Position numbers and translations under genes: made by a program
Notes under the pieces: generated by a model
The model's input: only the letters and a program-made list of their open reading frames with translations
Databases searched by the model: none
Told to the model about the DNA's origin: nothing
Assembly: GCF_014117325.1 (NCBI RefSeq)
Contig: NZ_CP059732.1
Coordinates: 3,857,001-3,921,000 of the forward strand
Length of the DNA stretch: 64,000 bases
From: Spirosoma foliorum
GTDB lineage: Bacteria > Bacteroidota > Bacteroidia > Cytophagales > Spirosomataceae
Direction: 5' to 3'
Shown: one piece after another, positions 18,906 to 26,756 of the stretch
Layout of the letters: each line of letters starts with the position of its first letter
How positions within the stretch are numbered: the stretch's first letter is position 1

Positions 18906-19402
18906 TAGTCCTCTAGTTTATAGTAAAATTTAAAAAGGGCAGCAACTGGAATTGAGACTATAGTTAAAATATACATACAATATTTTAATCTAACTGATTG
19001 GTCAAGTGACTTAATTTGACCATAATTTTTAGCAATTTTTTTCAGATCAATCAGTTGAGCGTTATTATTAATATTTTCTATTATAGACTCTATGTAATCT
19101 TTAAGTGACTTCTCCGCTTGTAGTTTATATAAAACAGATAAAATAAATATTAATAAACATATAATTATAGCGATCATAGCTCCCGATATTAAACCATCGA
19201 TCAGAGGCTTATCAGTACTTGTTGTCGCCTTTTTTCCTATGCTCTTTAATTGAAACATGAATAATATGGCCATACTAAAGGACAACTCCGTAATTTCAAA
19301 TTCTATTTCGCCAGAGTTTACAAATCGAACTATTGTTCCACATATAACAGGAGCTAATGGCAATAATACATCTTTCAAAAACCATGTAAAAAATGCTTTC
19401 AT
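18905..19402 (-). CDS. Four-helix membrane protein, partner of the GTPase
   Basis: 165 residues with hydrophobic segments at about 11-28, 40-52, 71-93 and 140-157 and a Lys/Glu/Asn-rich loop (95-135) that is probably cytoplasmic. No family was recognised. The stop overlaps the ATG of the GTPase gene by one base, so the two are made together and likely form one membrane complex. AT-rich composition marks the pair as recently acquired. Confidence 0.6.
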   Translation of the reverse strand: MKAFFTWFLKDVLLPLAPVICGTIVRFVNSGEIEFEITELSFSMAILFMFQLKSIGKKATTSTDKPLIDGLISGAMIAIIICLLIFILSVLYKLQAEKSLKDYIESIIENINNNAQLIDLKKIAKNYGQIKSLDQSVRLKYCMYILTIVSIPVAALFKFYYKLED

Positions 19403-19795
19403 CTTATAGTAAACAACTTATTGTTATAAAAACTTAGAGAAAATATAAAAGTCCATTCTGTGTATACTTTTTTATATTTCTTGATACAGTCGCATCACTC
19501 TCGTTTGAAGATTGTAAAGCCATTTTTTGTAGCTATTATGTCATTTAACCCCAAATGGACTTCCTTTTTTTCTAAACGGGGTGCAAATAGTGTCTTAAAT
19601 CAAATATATCATACGGGAAAATCACCCTTTTTTAAAGGGAGATCTCCCGTAATATTTAGGCTTTAGTTTAGACAGAAGAATTGTAGAATTAAATCTATAA
19701 CTTAACTAGAACAAGCATAGACGAATAAAATGTCCGGTAAATAGACAGTAATGGATTTGAAAAATGGCTAAATTGAATCTTATATTCTACCTTCC
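19403..19795. other. Divergent intergenic region with nested hairpin
   Basis: About 390 bases, very AT-rich, between the minus-strand membrane gene and the plus-strand gene at 19796. A nested inverted repeat lies at 19613-19650 (outer ACGGGA/TCCCGT, inner CCCTTT/AAAGGG). A 68-codon open frame inside it has no protein-like character. Confidence 0.5.
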
Positions 19796-20098
19796 GTGCC
19801 TCAACTCCTTCGCATCCAACTCTACGACGGCCCCAGTCGTCAGACTTATAGCTTGCTCCAGGCTGATATTGTAGTGGAGAACCCGCCCCACTACAGCTAT
19901 GGCCAGCCTTTACTAATAGGGGACGATGCCGACGATCCGGCCACCTGGCCTACGTATGTAGTCGCTCACTTTCCGCATATCCTACAGGAACCCGACCCTG
20001 ACCGGCCCGGTAAGAAGCGAATCGTGTACGAGGTGTTCGTGGCGCGGGAAAGCGAGTGGGGAGGGTTTGGATTGCCGGAGGGGTTGGGGGAAGTGTGA
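19796..20098 (+). CDS. Hypothetical 100-residue protein, GTG start
   Basis: The frame begins with GTG; an in-frame upstream ATG (19751) is cut off by a stop. The protein is Pro/Asp-rich, acidic and soluble, with an HILQEPDPDRPGKKR segment and a Gly-rich end. It is clearly more GC-rich than the flanking DNA. No family was recognised. Confidence 0.45.
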   Translation: MPQLLRIQLYDGPSRQTYSLLQADIVVENPPHYSYGQPLLIGDDADDPATWPTYVVAHFPHILQEPDPDRPGKKRIVYEVFVARESEWGGFGLPEGLGEV

Positions 20099-20223
20099 CG
20101 ATTAATAAATTGGCGGTAAGTTCAGAGAGAGATTTTCTATATTGAACGGCTATTAGCAATCTCTTTGCTAGCTGAATCACATGCATAAAGTTAAATACCA
20201 AATTTTCGTAAGTTCCGCCAGAT

Positions 20224-21399
20224 ATGCAAACTCTATTGAACCAGAAGGAATTTTTAGGGAAATATCGTGTCAATGAGGATGAGTTTAATGCTACAGGTCT
20301 TCTCTGGAACGATTTGGAAACTCTTTTCTTACATTATTTAGATATAAAACCAGATTTGGAAAGTATCGGTCAGACTATGTCAAACCGACTCATGAAAATA
20401 AAGAAAGTACATTCAGTTAGGTATAGGATAAAGGATGAAGAACATTTAATTGAAAAAATTATCCGTAAACGCATAGAGAAACCTGATCGGATAATTGATA
20501 TAAAGAATTATACAACTGAGATTACTGATTTAGTTGGTTTAAGGGCAATACACCTCTTTAAAGAAGATTGGAAGCCTATTCATGATGTTATCGACCAAAC
20601 CTGGAATCTTAAAGAAACGGCCAAAGCCTACATAAGAGAAGGCGACAATGAGGTATATCGACAAGCATTTACAGATCAGGGCCTTTCAGTTGAAGTACAT
20701 AAACGTGGCTACCGATCCATTCACTATATAACTATCACCAAGCCTGCTAAAATAGAGTTCTTCACTGAAATTCAAGTTAGGACAATCTTTGAAGAAGGAT
20801 GGAGCGAAATTGATCACAGTGTAAGGTATCCTTATGAATTAGACAATCTTTTATATAAAGAATTTTCGTCTATACTGAATCGTCTGGCCGGAATGTCAGA
20901 TGAGATGGGGACTTTCATTAATTTGCTTCGAGCAGAAATTACCGCTAATAAAGAAAAGATTTTGTCTAATCAGCAGGAAATAGAAAGGTTGCAAGCCATT
21001 TTGGACAAACCAGAAATTACTCAGGAAGACAAAAATGAAATAAAGGAAGTAATTAAATACGTTACTCTGCCGGGTTATTACCCCAAAATCTCTGAATTAG
21101 CGAAAGGATTAGAAGGGATAAAAGGGTTTCCGGGACTTCCCAATAACTCGACTCTTGGTAAGCTTGCTGAACTTGGAAAAATTCCCGGTATTTCTGCTGG
21201 CACTTTAGAGGCAATGCGGTCTATGACAGACTCTTTAGCTGGGTTTAACTCTATTACTGAGGCCATAAAGGCTAATACCCAAATTTATAGTGGCACACCT
21301 TTAAATAGAAGTTCAGCAAAAGTGGAAACCTTATCCCGCCCCAAAGTCAAATCTCCTAAGAAAGGTAACACCAGTGAGGATAATCTTCCAGCGGAGTGA
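20224..21399 (+). CDS. RelA/SpoT-domain nucleotidyltransferase (alarmone synthetase or toxSAS-like)
   Basis: 391 residues. Residues about 55-215 carry the RelA/SpoT synthetase signature: YRIKDEEHLIEKI (ATP site), ITDLVGLRAI with the metal-binding Asp102, GYRSIHY (162-168), TEIQVRT with the second acidic ligand (Glu182) and WSEIDH (193-198). There is no HD hydrolase domain. A coiled coil (about 225-270) and a Gly/Pro-rich tail follow. Members make (p)ppGpp, or, as toxSAS enzymes such as CapRel, pyrophosphorylate tRNA in anti-phage defence. The C-terminal extension is not recognisably an antitoxin. Confidence 0.75.
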   Translation: MQTLLNQKEFLGKYRVNEDEFNATGLLWNDLETLFLHYLDIKPDLESIGQTMSNRLMKIKKVHSVRYRIKDEEHLIEKIIRKRIEKPDRIIDIKNYTTEITDLVGLRAIHLFKEDWKPIHDVIDQTWNLKETAKAYIREGDNEVYRQAFTDQGLSVEVHKRGYRSIHYITITKPAKIEFFTEIQVRTIFEEGWSEIDHSVRYPYELDNLLYKEFSSILNRLAGMSDEMGTFINLLRAEITANKEKILSNQQEIERLQAILDKPEITQEDKNEIKEVIKYVTLPGYYPKISELAKGLEGIKGFPGLPNNSTLGKLAELGKIPGISAGTLEAMRSMTDSLAGFNSITEAIKANTQIYSGTPLNRSSAKVETLSRPKVKSPKKGNTSEDNLPAE

Positions 21400-21517
21400 A
21401 CTTGACAATTCTACCAGTCCATGAATTTACTCGCCTTATTAAATAACCGCCTATACGTAACCACTTGTCCAATACAACCATAGGTCGTTATTTTTACAGA
21501 ATTATAAACTACTCATC

Positions 21518-21724
21518 ATGTCAGACATTAAAGAGAAAGTAGGCACCCAAATAAAAGAAGCAAGAAAGTCAAAAGGTATGACTCAAAAGGAGTTAGGTGA
21601 TAAACTGGGTGTCTCTGATTCGACCGTAACTCAGTATGAATCTGGAAAGCAAAATTTAACTATAGAAACTCTCCATAAAATCGCAGAGGCTATAGGAGTG
21701 ACTTTTTCAACTGTATTTAAATAG
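21518..21724 (+). CDS. XRE-family HTH regulator
   Basis: 68 residues, a single Cro/C1-type HTH: GTQIKEARKSKGMTQKELGD, then VSDSTVTQYESGKQNLTIET and an IAEAIGV helix. It binds DNA as a repressor or antitoxin-like regulator. It lies 118 bases after the RelA/SpoT gene and just before the promoter at 21747-21776, so autoregulation or control of the following small genes is likely. Confidence 0.8.
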   Translation: MSDIKEKVGTQIKEARKSKGMTQKELGDKLGVSDSTVTQYESGKQNLTIETLHKIAEAIGVTFSTVFK

Positions 21725-21746
21725 GTCTTTTTTTTGTTCCAAAAAC

Positions 21747-21776
21747 TTGTATATATCTTAGCTTTTACTATATTTG
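21747..21776 (+). promoter_or_regulatory. Bacteroidota-type promoter
   Basis: TTG (21747-21749), a 19-base spacer and TATATTTG (21769-21776) match the TTTG-N19-TAnnTTTG consensus. It drives the small-gene operon beginning near 21790-21940; the transcription start is expected near 21783. Confidence 0.6.
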
Positions 21777-21789
21777 TATAGTCAATGAG

Positions 21790-21924
21790 AGGCAGAAAAG
21801 GCGATATAGTACCGAGGAGGTTGCCCGCTGGACAGTATGTAATGAGTTGATAGACAATAATCAAAGCAAAACCCCAACGCTACAGACTTGGCGGAACGAG
21901 CGAAGGGGCGATGTGTCACACTAA
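21790..21924 (+). other. Open frame for a small HTH-like protein lacking an ATG
   Basis: A 44-codon open frame encodes a protein-like sequence (RRYSTEEVARWTVCNELID and TLQTWRNERRG) resembling small phage DNA-binding proteins. It has no ATG/GTG/TTG in frame. An ATG at 21785 in another frame would join it if the A4 run at 21796-21799 had one more A. It is either a slippage product, a decayed gene, or an assembly error. Confidence 0.35.
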
Positions 21925-21939
21925 AACGGTAAGTTTCAA

Positions 21940-22335
21940 ATGAACACGGAGCAAAACTACGTGGGTGGGGGGAATAATGCAATCCCGCCTACACCACCGG
22001 CCCAAAATGCGGTCCCAACTTCCCCTACGCCGGATGACTGGCGAGACTCCTTTCTGTTGGAGGTAATGAAGAGTAGCGGTAGCAAGGAATATTTGTTCGG
22101 CCTACTTGAATTGATTCATGATCTTCTGGATTCAGGCAGTATTATTCCTTCCATTGGCGAGATGTTTAACGGGTATATAACTCAGCCTTACATCAACCTT
22201 TCTGAGCAGAGACTTGTATTGCGTGACATGATGAGTCTCGTTGTCTTTTTGACCAAGCTAAAAGGGGCCTTCGAGTGCTTTGACATTTATACGGATTACA
22301 TCAAAATAGCTGAAAGCGAGCAGGGCAATGAATAA
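21940..22335 (+). CDS. Hypothetical phage protein
   Basis: 131 residues. A Pro/Asn/Gly-rich N-terminal 35 residues is followed by a helical acidic domain with many Leu/Ile/Met residues. No family was recognised. It overlaps the next gene by 8 bases, which places both in one operon under the promoter at 21747. Confidence 0.55.
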   Translation: MNTEQNYVGGGNNAIPPTPPAQNAVPTSPTPDDWRDSFLLEVMKSSGSKEYLFGLLELIHDLLDSGSIIPSIGEMFNGYITQPYINLSEQRLVLRDMMSLVVFLTKLKGAFECFDIYTDYIKIAESEQGNE

Positions 22336-22624
22336 TCTAATCGTCATTGCCATTAACGAACGAGGTTTGGTTTTGGCAAACCCTAGCCATCTGCGTCAGA
22401 TAGTCGATCGAAAAGTAAAGGAATACTGCGAGTATCACAAAGCCCAGTCAACCCAGACGTACGCCTACCTCTACAAGCGACTCTACCAGATTTGGGGAGT
22501 TAACGTATACACATTACCGAGAAACGAAAGGGAGTCACTTATAGATGCCGCCGAGCGAGACGGACACTTAGAGCGCATCTATTCTCTGATTAGCGCTGAA
22601 TTGATTTTCCCGGAAGAACAGTAA
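22328..22624 (+). CDS. Small phage protein resembling ORF6C-type domains
   Basis: 98 residues. The second half (YLYKRLYQIWGVNVYTLP ... LIDAAERDGHLERIYSLI) resembles the ORF6C domain of phage antirepressor-type proteins, in which a short helical bundle follows an RLY/FGV segment. There is no BRO or KilA domain in front. A regulatory role is tentative. Confidence 0.5.
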   Translation: MNNLIVIAINERGLVLANPSHLRQIVDRKVKEYCEYHKAQSTQTYAYLYKRLYQIWGVNVYTLPRNERESLIDAAERDGHLERIYSLISAELIFPEEQ

Positions 22625-22629
22625 CCACA

Positions 22630-22854
22630 ATGAATCATCAGTCGCTCCGACCTTTTGCGGTAGCCGCATTGTGGTTTCTACTGGCCGTCTGTAGCGTTCA
22701 GTGGGCTATTTATCGGGTAAATAACCGGAAACGGTTGGAGCTTAAAACCTCCAATAATCATGGAATCATCAAAACAACAACCCGCTTATATTTCCACCCT
22801 TGCCTTATTAAATCGCCAGCTCTCAGACTGGCAAAATCTACTAGCCGAGTTTGA
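22630..22854 (+). CDS. Possible small membrane protein
   Basis: 74 residues with one hydrophobic helix (about 8-28) and a basic C-terminal half. It starts 5 bases after the previous stop, but its last 95 bases overlap the better-supported gene at 22760 in another frame. The C-terminal half may therefore not be under selection. Confidence 0.4.
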   Translation: MNHQSLRPFAVAALWFLLAVCSVQWAIYRVNNRKRLELKTSNNHGIIKTTTRLYFHPCLIKSPALRLAKSTSRV

Positions 22855-22942
22855 GGACAGGCAAGCCCCTGCCGATCAGATTAAGTATTGTCAGACTCAG
22901 ATTGAGCGACTAAAGGCGGAACTAAACGTGATAGGGAACTAA
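22760..22942 (+). CDS. Small helical protein of the RQLxxW family
   Basis: 60 residues: MESSKQQP, LLNRQLSDW, then QIKYCQTQIERLKAEL. It is a clear relative of the protein at 41721-41930 and of the last 50 residues of the HTH protein at 23084. The pattern RQL-x2-W, about 20-25 residues, xYC-x3-I-x2-E-x2-L suggests a helical hairpin. Function is unknown. Confidence 0.65.
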   Translation: MESSKQQPAYISTLALLNRQLSDWQNLLAEFEDRQAPADQIKYCQTQIERLKAELNVIGN

Positions 22943-22952
22943 TATCAATTGG

Positions 22953-22990
22953 GCCAATCGGGTAGGCATAAATACACCCATCCGATTGGC
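22953..22990. terminator. Hairpin after the small-gene operon
   Basis: GCCAATCGG (22953-22961) pairs with CCGATTGGC (22982-22990) just after the stop at 22942. There is no clear U tract, so termination is uncertain. Confidence 0.4.
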
Positions 22991-23083
22991 AACTCTATAA
23001 CAATAGATAAGTTAAACTATAGTACCTTAAAGAGAGAAGCAGGTGCCTGTCACGCTCTCTCTTGTCCTTAAGATAATAAGCTC

Positions 23084-23755
23084 ATGAACGAATCTCAAAC
23101 TAGCCAGACCCTTTTCCATGAAGGTCATCAGTTACGGGACTACTTGCTATACCATCAGATTAGCCAAGCCGAATTGGCGCAGCAAATGAACATGACAACG
23201 GCCAATATCAACCGTTATACACACATGAAGACCTTATCCTTAAGAAATCGAAAGGCCCTACTGGCTGTTTTAGGGATTAGTTGGGAAGAATTTTTCAAAC
23301 CAGTGGGTGGCCCTCTAACTGACGAAGGTTCTCACCTAAAGGCGTACTTAAGGCGCAAAAAAATCGCTGCCAGTTGGTTAGCGGATAAACTAGGTAAAAA
23401 AAAATCTACCATAGGGGATTACTTTCGGACTCACACACTAAAGAAGCCCACCCGAGAGGCAATATTGGATGCCTTAGGAGTTAGCTACGCAGAAGTGTTT
23501 GAATCGAAACGGGTATCTCCTTCTGACACCCCGCCCCAAGCCCCTACTGAGGTTACTTCGCTACCTGAAGATACTTTAATGATGGTAAGTCGCCAACTTT
23601 CAGAATGGAGGGAATTACAAAATTGGCTTATAACTCAGGGCGCATCTTCCCCGCAACTTAATGTTTGCCAGCATCAGATTTGGCATTTAGAATTGCTTTT
23701 GGCGGCATTAGATCAACCCTCACCTCCAAGCCTAAATTCTTCATGGACACTGTAG
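23084..23755 (+). CDS. Double-HTH regulator with C-terminal RQLxxW module
   Basis: 223 residues. Two successive XRE-like HTH units occur at about 12-68 (LYHQISQAELAQQMNMTTANI) and 82-142 (LRRKKIAASWLADKLGKKKS); each ends in a matching LGISWEEFF / LGVSYAEVF motif, showing internal duplication. A Pro/Thr linker leads to a C-terminal RQLSEW...NVCQHQIWHLELLL module, shared with the small proteins at 22760 and 41721. It is probably a phage transcription regulator. It overlaps the HNH gene by 13 bases. Confidence 0.7.
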   Translation: MNESQTSQTLFHEGHQLRDYLLYHQISQAELAQQMNMTTANINRYTHMKTLSLRNRKALLAVLGISWEEFFKPVGGPLTDEGSHLKAYLRRKKIAASWLADKLGKKKSTIGDYFRTHTLKKPTREAILDALGVSYAEVFESKRVSPSDTPPQAPTEVTSLPEDTLMMVSRQLSEWRELQNWLITQGASSPQLNVCQHQIWHLELLLAALDQPSPPSLNSSWTL

Positions 23756-23971
23756 TAATTGAGGGTGGGTCTATTACCGCCCTCATTAAACTAATTCGTA
23801 AGTTACCAGAATACGAATCTTGGAAACGGGCGGTCTTTATTCGTGATCACTTCCAATGTCAGCATTGCGGAAAAAGAAATGGTAGGAAGCCGATCATCGA
23901 GGCAGATCACGTAATAGTGTATGTCGTCAAATGAAAGTGGACAGACGCGGGTGAAAAGAGAAGAGATGGTT

Positions 23972-24946
23972 TTAGCCACTTTGGGCTCGCTGAAAAATAT
24001 GATTTTTCCGGCGTTGGGACAAACTTAGCTGCTTCGTTTTTTGCCGACTAGCCAAGATCTGCTCTTGACGACCCCAGTACGCATCGGCTGGCCGTACGTT
24101 GTCCAGTGATTCATGGTAGCGTTGATGATTATAATAGTCTACCCACTCCGTTAGGCGTTCTCTCAACTCATCCGGACTATAGTAGTGTTCTAATAACAGC
24201 ACGTTTTTCATGGATCGATGATACCGCTCGATCTTTCCTTGGGTCATCGGATGAAAGGGAGCGCTACGAATATGATCGATGCTTTCTCCTTTCAGATAAT
24301 CCTTTAGATAGCGAGATACATAAGCCGAACCATTGTCGGAGAGCATACGAGGCCGCTGACCACTTTTCAGACTACTCGCTTTCAGAGCAGCTTGCACGGT
24401 TCGCTCTACATCTGTCGCTTGCATGCCCGGACATAATTCCCAAGCTAAGATGTACCGAGAATAATCATCCAATACCGTCGACAGATAATACCAACCCCAG
24501 TGCTTGATCTTGAAATAGGTGAAGTCAGTCTGCCAGAGTTGATTGGGAGCCGTGGTCGGATTATAGAAGTGGTCAGCCGCTTCCATCAACCGATAAGCAG
24601 GGGTAGTGATTAGCCCCCGACTTTTGAGAACCCGGTAAACGGTGGATTCGGAGACAAACCACTGCTCATTATCAACGATATAGCAAGCCAGTTCGCGACT
24701 GGAAAGGTCAGGTCGATCTAAAGCTAGCTCAACAATCCGATTTTTTTCGCCGATTGGTAGTTGATTCCAGATGCTTGTACGACGGCAAGGTTGATCGGCC
24801 AAGCCATCAAAGCCAGCGCTTAAATAACGCTTATACCAGCTGTAAAAAGTAGCTCGGTTGATCCCCAGTTCCTGTAACGTGGCCTTTACACTGATGGGTG
24901 ACTGTTCGACTAAGCTTATAATCTCCATTTTCTCGGACTGAGTCAT
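23972..24946 (-). CDS. IS transposase OrfB (DDE integrase core)
   Basis: 324 residues. Residues about 12-60 form a HTH with an ATFYSWYKRY helix; the rve-type core has WQTDFTYF (first Asp), LSDNGSAYVS (second Asp) and GKIERYHRSMK (Glu), the DDE triad, then an HQRYHESL...RPADAYWG end typical of IS3/IS481-type enzymes. The ATG at 24946 may be a minor start. The main product is expected to be an OrfAB fusion made by -1 frameshifting. Confidence 0.85.
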   Translation of the reverse strand: MTQSEKMEIISLVEQSPISVKATLQELGINRATFYSWYKRYLSAGFDGLADQPCRRTSIWNQLPIGEKNRIVELALDRPDLSSRELACYIVDNEQWFVSESTVYRVLKSRGLITTPAYRLMEAADHFYNPTTAPNQLWQTDFTYFKIKHWGWYYLSTVLDDYSRYILAWELCPGMQATDVERTVQAALKASSLKSGQRPRMLSDNGSAYVSRYLKDYLKGESIDHIRSAPFHPMTQGKIERYHRSMKNVLLLEHYYSPDELRERLTEWVDYYNHQRYHESLDNVRPADAYWGRQEQILASRQKTKQLSLSQRRKNHIFQRAQSG

Positions 24947-24972
24947 GTGATGATCGGGGTTAATCGTCGGCC

Positions 24973-25365
24973 TTAAGGCTTTTTTTTTAATACCCGATTC
25001 TCTAAGCTCAGTTCGGCTACCAGCTGTTTAAGAGCCTCATTTTCGGACTTGATGGACTGCACTTCGGGAGCGGTGGCTTCTCGAGTTGTATCACCCGCCA
25101 GTCGTTTCTTACCCGCTTCGAGAAACTCTTTACTCCAGCGGTAATAAATGTTGGTGTTGAGCCCTTCCCGCCGACAGATCTCAGCTACTGACTGTTCGCC
25201 TTGCAAGCCTTCTAGCACAATGCGAATCTTTTCTTCAGCGGTGTATTGGCGTCGGGTTTGTCGCTGAATGTCTTTGATGATGGATAAAGCAGGCTTGCGC
25301 TCGGCAGAGGTGGGAGATTGCGAGGCTGTGCGCTTGGCTTTGGAGGTTTTAGCCGAATTGGACAT
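24973..25365 (-). CDS. IS transposase OrfA (HTH), frameshifts into OrfB
   Basis: 131 residues from the ATG at 25365 (an upstream in-frame ATG at 25419 exists). It has a basic N-terminus, then the HTH_Tnp_1 pattern RQYTAEEKIRIVLEGLQGEQSV ... ICRREGLNTNIYYRW, and a C-terminal leucine-zipper helix. The frame ends at an A9-G run (24988-24980) followed by a GCCTTAAGGC palindrome. A -1 slip there reads into OrfB without interruption, the usual IS3 mechanism. Confidence 0.8.
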   Translation of the reverse strand: MSNSAKTSKAKRTASQSPTSAERKPALSIIKDIQRQTRRQYTAEEKIRIVLEGLQGEQSVAEICRREGLNTNIYYRWSKEFLEAGKKRLAGDTTREATAPEVQSIKSENEALKQLVAELSLENRVLKKKP

Positions 25366-25617
25366 AATTAAGGAGGTTTGAGTGAAACAATTTACTGAAT
25401 TGTCTCTTCTCATTTTCACCCCTTTTGTCCACTTTCATTTGACGACGTACAGTAATAGGCATAGGTGTTCTTGTCAAAGAAAATCAAATAAAATCTATCG
25501 CAGAGGCAAGGCAATGTTTACCTCTTTGGGATACTAATAACGGGCGAACACTATGCCGCTCGTGCCATGAGAATACAGATAGCTTTCCGAATAACTTTAA
25601 GAAAAAGCTCCAAACCA

Positions 25618-26733
25618 ATGCCAGTAAAGAGAATTTTCACTCAAGAAGAAACAGACATAATCGTTTCCGAATACAATAATCAAGTGAGTATTAAAGCCCT
25701 TTCCAGAAATTTTGATATATCCGAAAGTGCCATAAAAAATCTTTTACTTGAACAAGGTGTAATAACTAGAGCACCACTTTCGGATAAGACATTTGGTAGG
25801 GAGGGCGAAATAGCAGATTTATATAAATCAGGAGACACAATCCTATCTATTGCAGCCAAGTTTGGTTGCAATAGGAGGTATATTTCCGGTGCGCTCCTTA
25901 GGGTTGGATTGAGCAAAAGGACGCACTCTGAGCAGCAGAGGAAATATTACGTAGATGAAAGCTTTTTTGATGAGATAAACACAGAAGCAAAGGCTTATTT
26001 CCTAGGTCTCTTATATGCTGATGGCTATAATAGCAATAGGTTCTTCGCTATTGGTCTCCAATTGAGAGACAGACACATTCTGGAAGCCTTCAAAGAAGTC
26101 TTACAATATGAGGGGCCATTGCACTGTAGTCCATCAAATCAAAATGTATGTACACTTGTTGTATCAAGCAAAAAAATGTGCGCTCGACTAAGTGAAATAG
26201 GCTGCGTGAGAAAAAAATCTTTGGTACTGACATTTCCAACGGCAGTGCCAAAGATTCTGGTTCACCATTTTCTTCGGGGATATTTTGACGGTGATGGATG
26301 GGTAACAATAGGGAAGACTACCAAACAACCTACCATTGGTATGCTTGGTTCTGACTCATTCATCAATAGTACCTCAACTCTAATAGCTGAATCTCTTAGC
26401 ATAAAAGTCACAACAAGAAAGCATTGTGTAAGTGAGGGCATTCTGCGCTGTTACATATGCGGTTCAATTAACTGCCGTCTACTTGGAGACTACCTTTACA
26501 CGTCTGCTAGTCTGTTTTTAGCAAGAAAAAGGGCAATTATTGATTTAGTTAGGCCGAAAGGCAAGCTCTGTGGCGAAAGGAATCCACACTCGAAGCTAAC
26601 CAAAGATACTGTTATTGATATACGTGGTAAGTATGCTAAGTCTTTTAGTAGGGCCGAACTAGCAAGGCAGTATGGGGTATCTCTTTCGACTATTGATAGA
26701 GTAGTAAATAATAAGCATTGGGCTAATAATTAG
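25618..26733 (+). CDS. LAGLIDADG homing endonuclease with flanking HTH units
   Basis: From the ATG at 25618 the protein has 371 residues (the frame is open to 25567). It carries two LAGLIDADG motifs: AYFLGLLYADGY (about 126-137) and HFLRGYFDGDGW (about 217-228), each with the catalytic Asp. Two HTH-like segments precede them (EYNNQVSIKALSRNFDIS; SGDTILSIAAKFGCNRRYIS) and one follows (RAELARQYGVSLSTIDRV). It is a single-chain homing endonuclease. Its start overlaps the end of the HNH gene by 62 bases, and its end lies 24 bases before the duplicated tape-measure leader. Confidence 0.85.
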   Translation: MPVKRIFTQEETDIIVSEYNNQVSIKALSRNFDISESAIKNLLLEQGVITRAPLSDKTFGREGEIADLYKSGDTILSIAAKFGCNRRYISGALLRVGLSKRTHSEQQRKYYVDESFFDEINTEAKAYFLGLLYADGYNSNRFFAIGLQLRDRHILEAFKEVLQYEGPLHCSPSNQNVCTLVVSSKKMCARLSEIGCVRKKSLVLTFPTAVPKILVHHFLRGYFDGDGWVTIGKTTKQPTIGMLGSDSFINSTSTLIAESLSIKVTTRKHCVSEGILRCYICGSINCRLLGDYLYTSASLFLARKRAIIDLVRPKGKLCGERNPHSKLTKDTVIDIRGKYAKSFSRAELARQYGVSLSTIDRVVNNKHWANN

Positions 26734-26756
26734 GCGAAAGTTTGTTTGTTGTGCCA

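Larger units (their letters stand above)
23918..25451 (-). mobile_element. IS3-family-like insertion sequence, 1534 bp
   Basis: Terminal inverted repeats of 26 bp (23918-23943 and 25426-25451) differ at one base and begin TGTA(T/C)GTCGTCAAATGAAAG. The flanking heptamer GTAATAG is present on both sides (23911-23917 and 25452-25458), the apparent target duplication. Seven bases is longer than the 3-5 usual for IS3 elements, so part may be chance. Two overlapping transposase frames on the minus strand are linked by an A9 slippery run. The element disrupts the HNH gene. Confidence 0.9.
23743..25679 (+). pseudogene. HNH endonuclease split by an IS element
   Basis: The N-terminal part (ATG at 23743) contains CQHCGKRNG and EADHVI, the first half of an HNH nuclease with zinc Cys pair and catalytic His. 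It is interrupted at 23918. After the element, 25452-25679 encodes VIGIGVLVKENQIKS, LWDTNNGRTLCRSCHENTD and a basic tail. Removing the IS and one copy of the 7-base repeat joins the halves in frame into one intact HNH protein of about 130 residues. Small HNH proteins of this type often sit near terminase or replication genes of phages and help DNA packaging or homing. As it stands the gene is inactive. Confidence 0.85.

Noticed and set aside
19460..19666. 68-codon open frame in the divergent intergenic region
   Set aside because: Composition is not protein-like, and it covers a nested hairpin; no start context.
22647..26700. CRISPR array in the repeat-rich cargo island
   Set aside because: No regularly spaced direct repeats were seen; the repeats are hairpins and a pair of leader copies.
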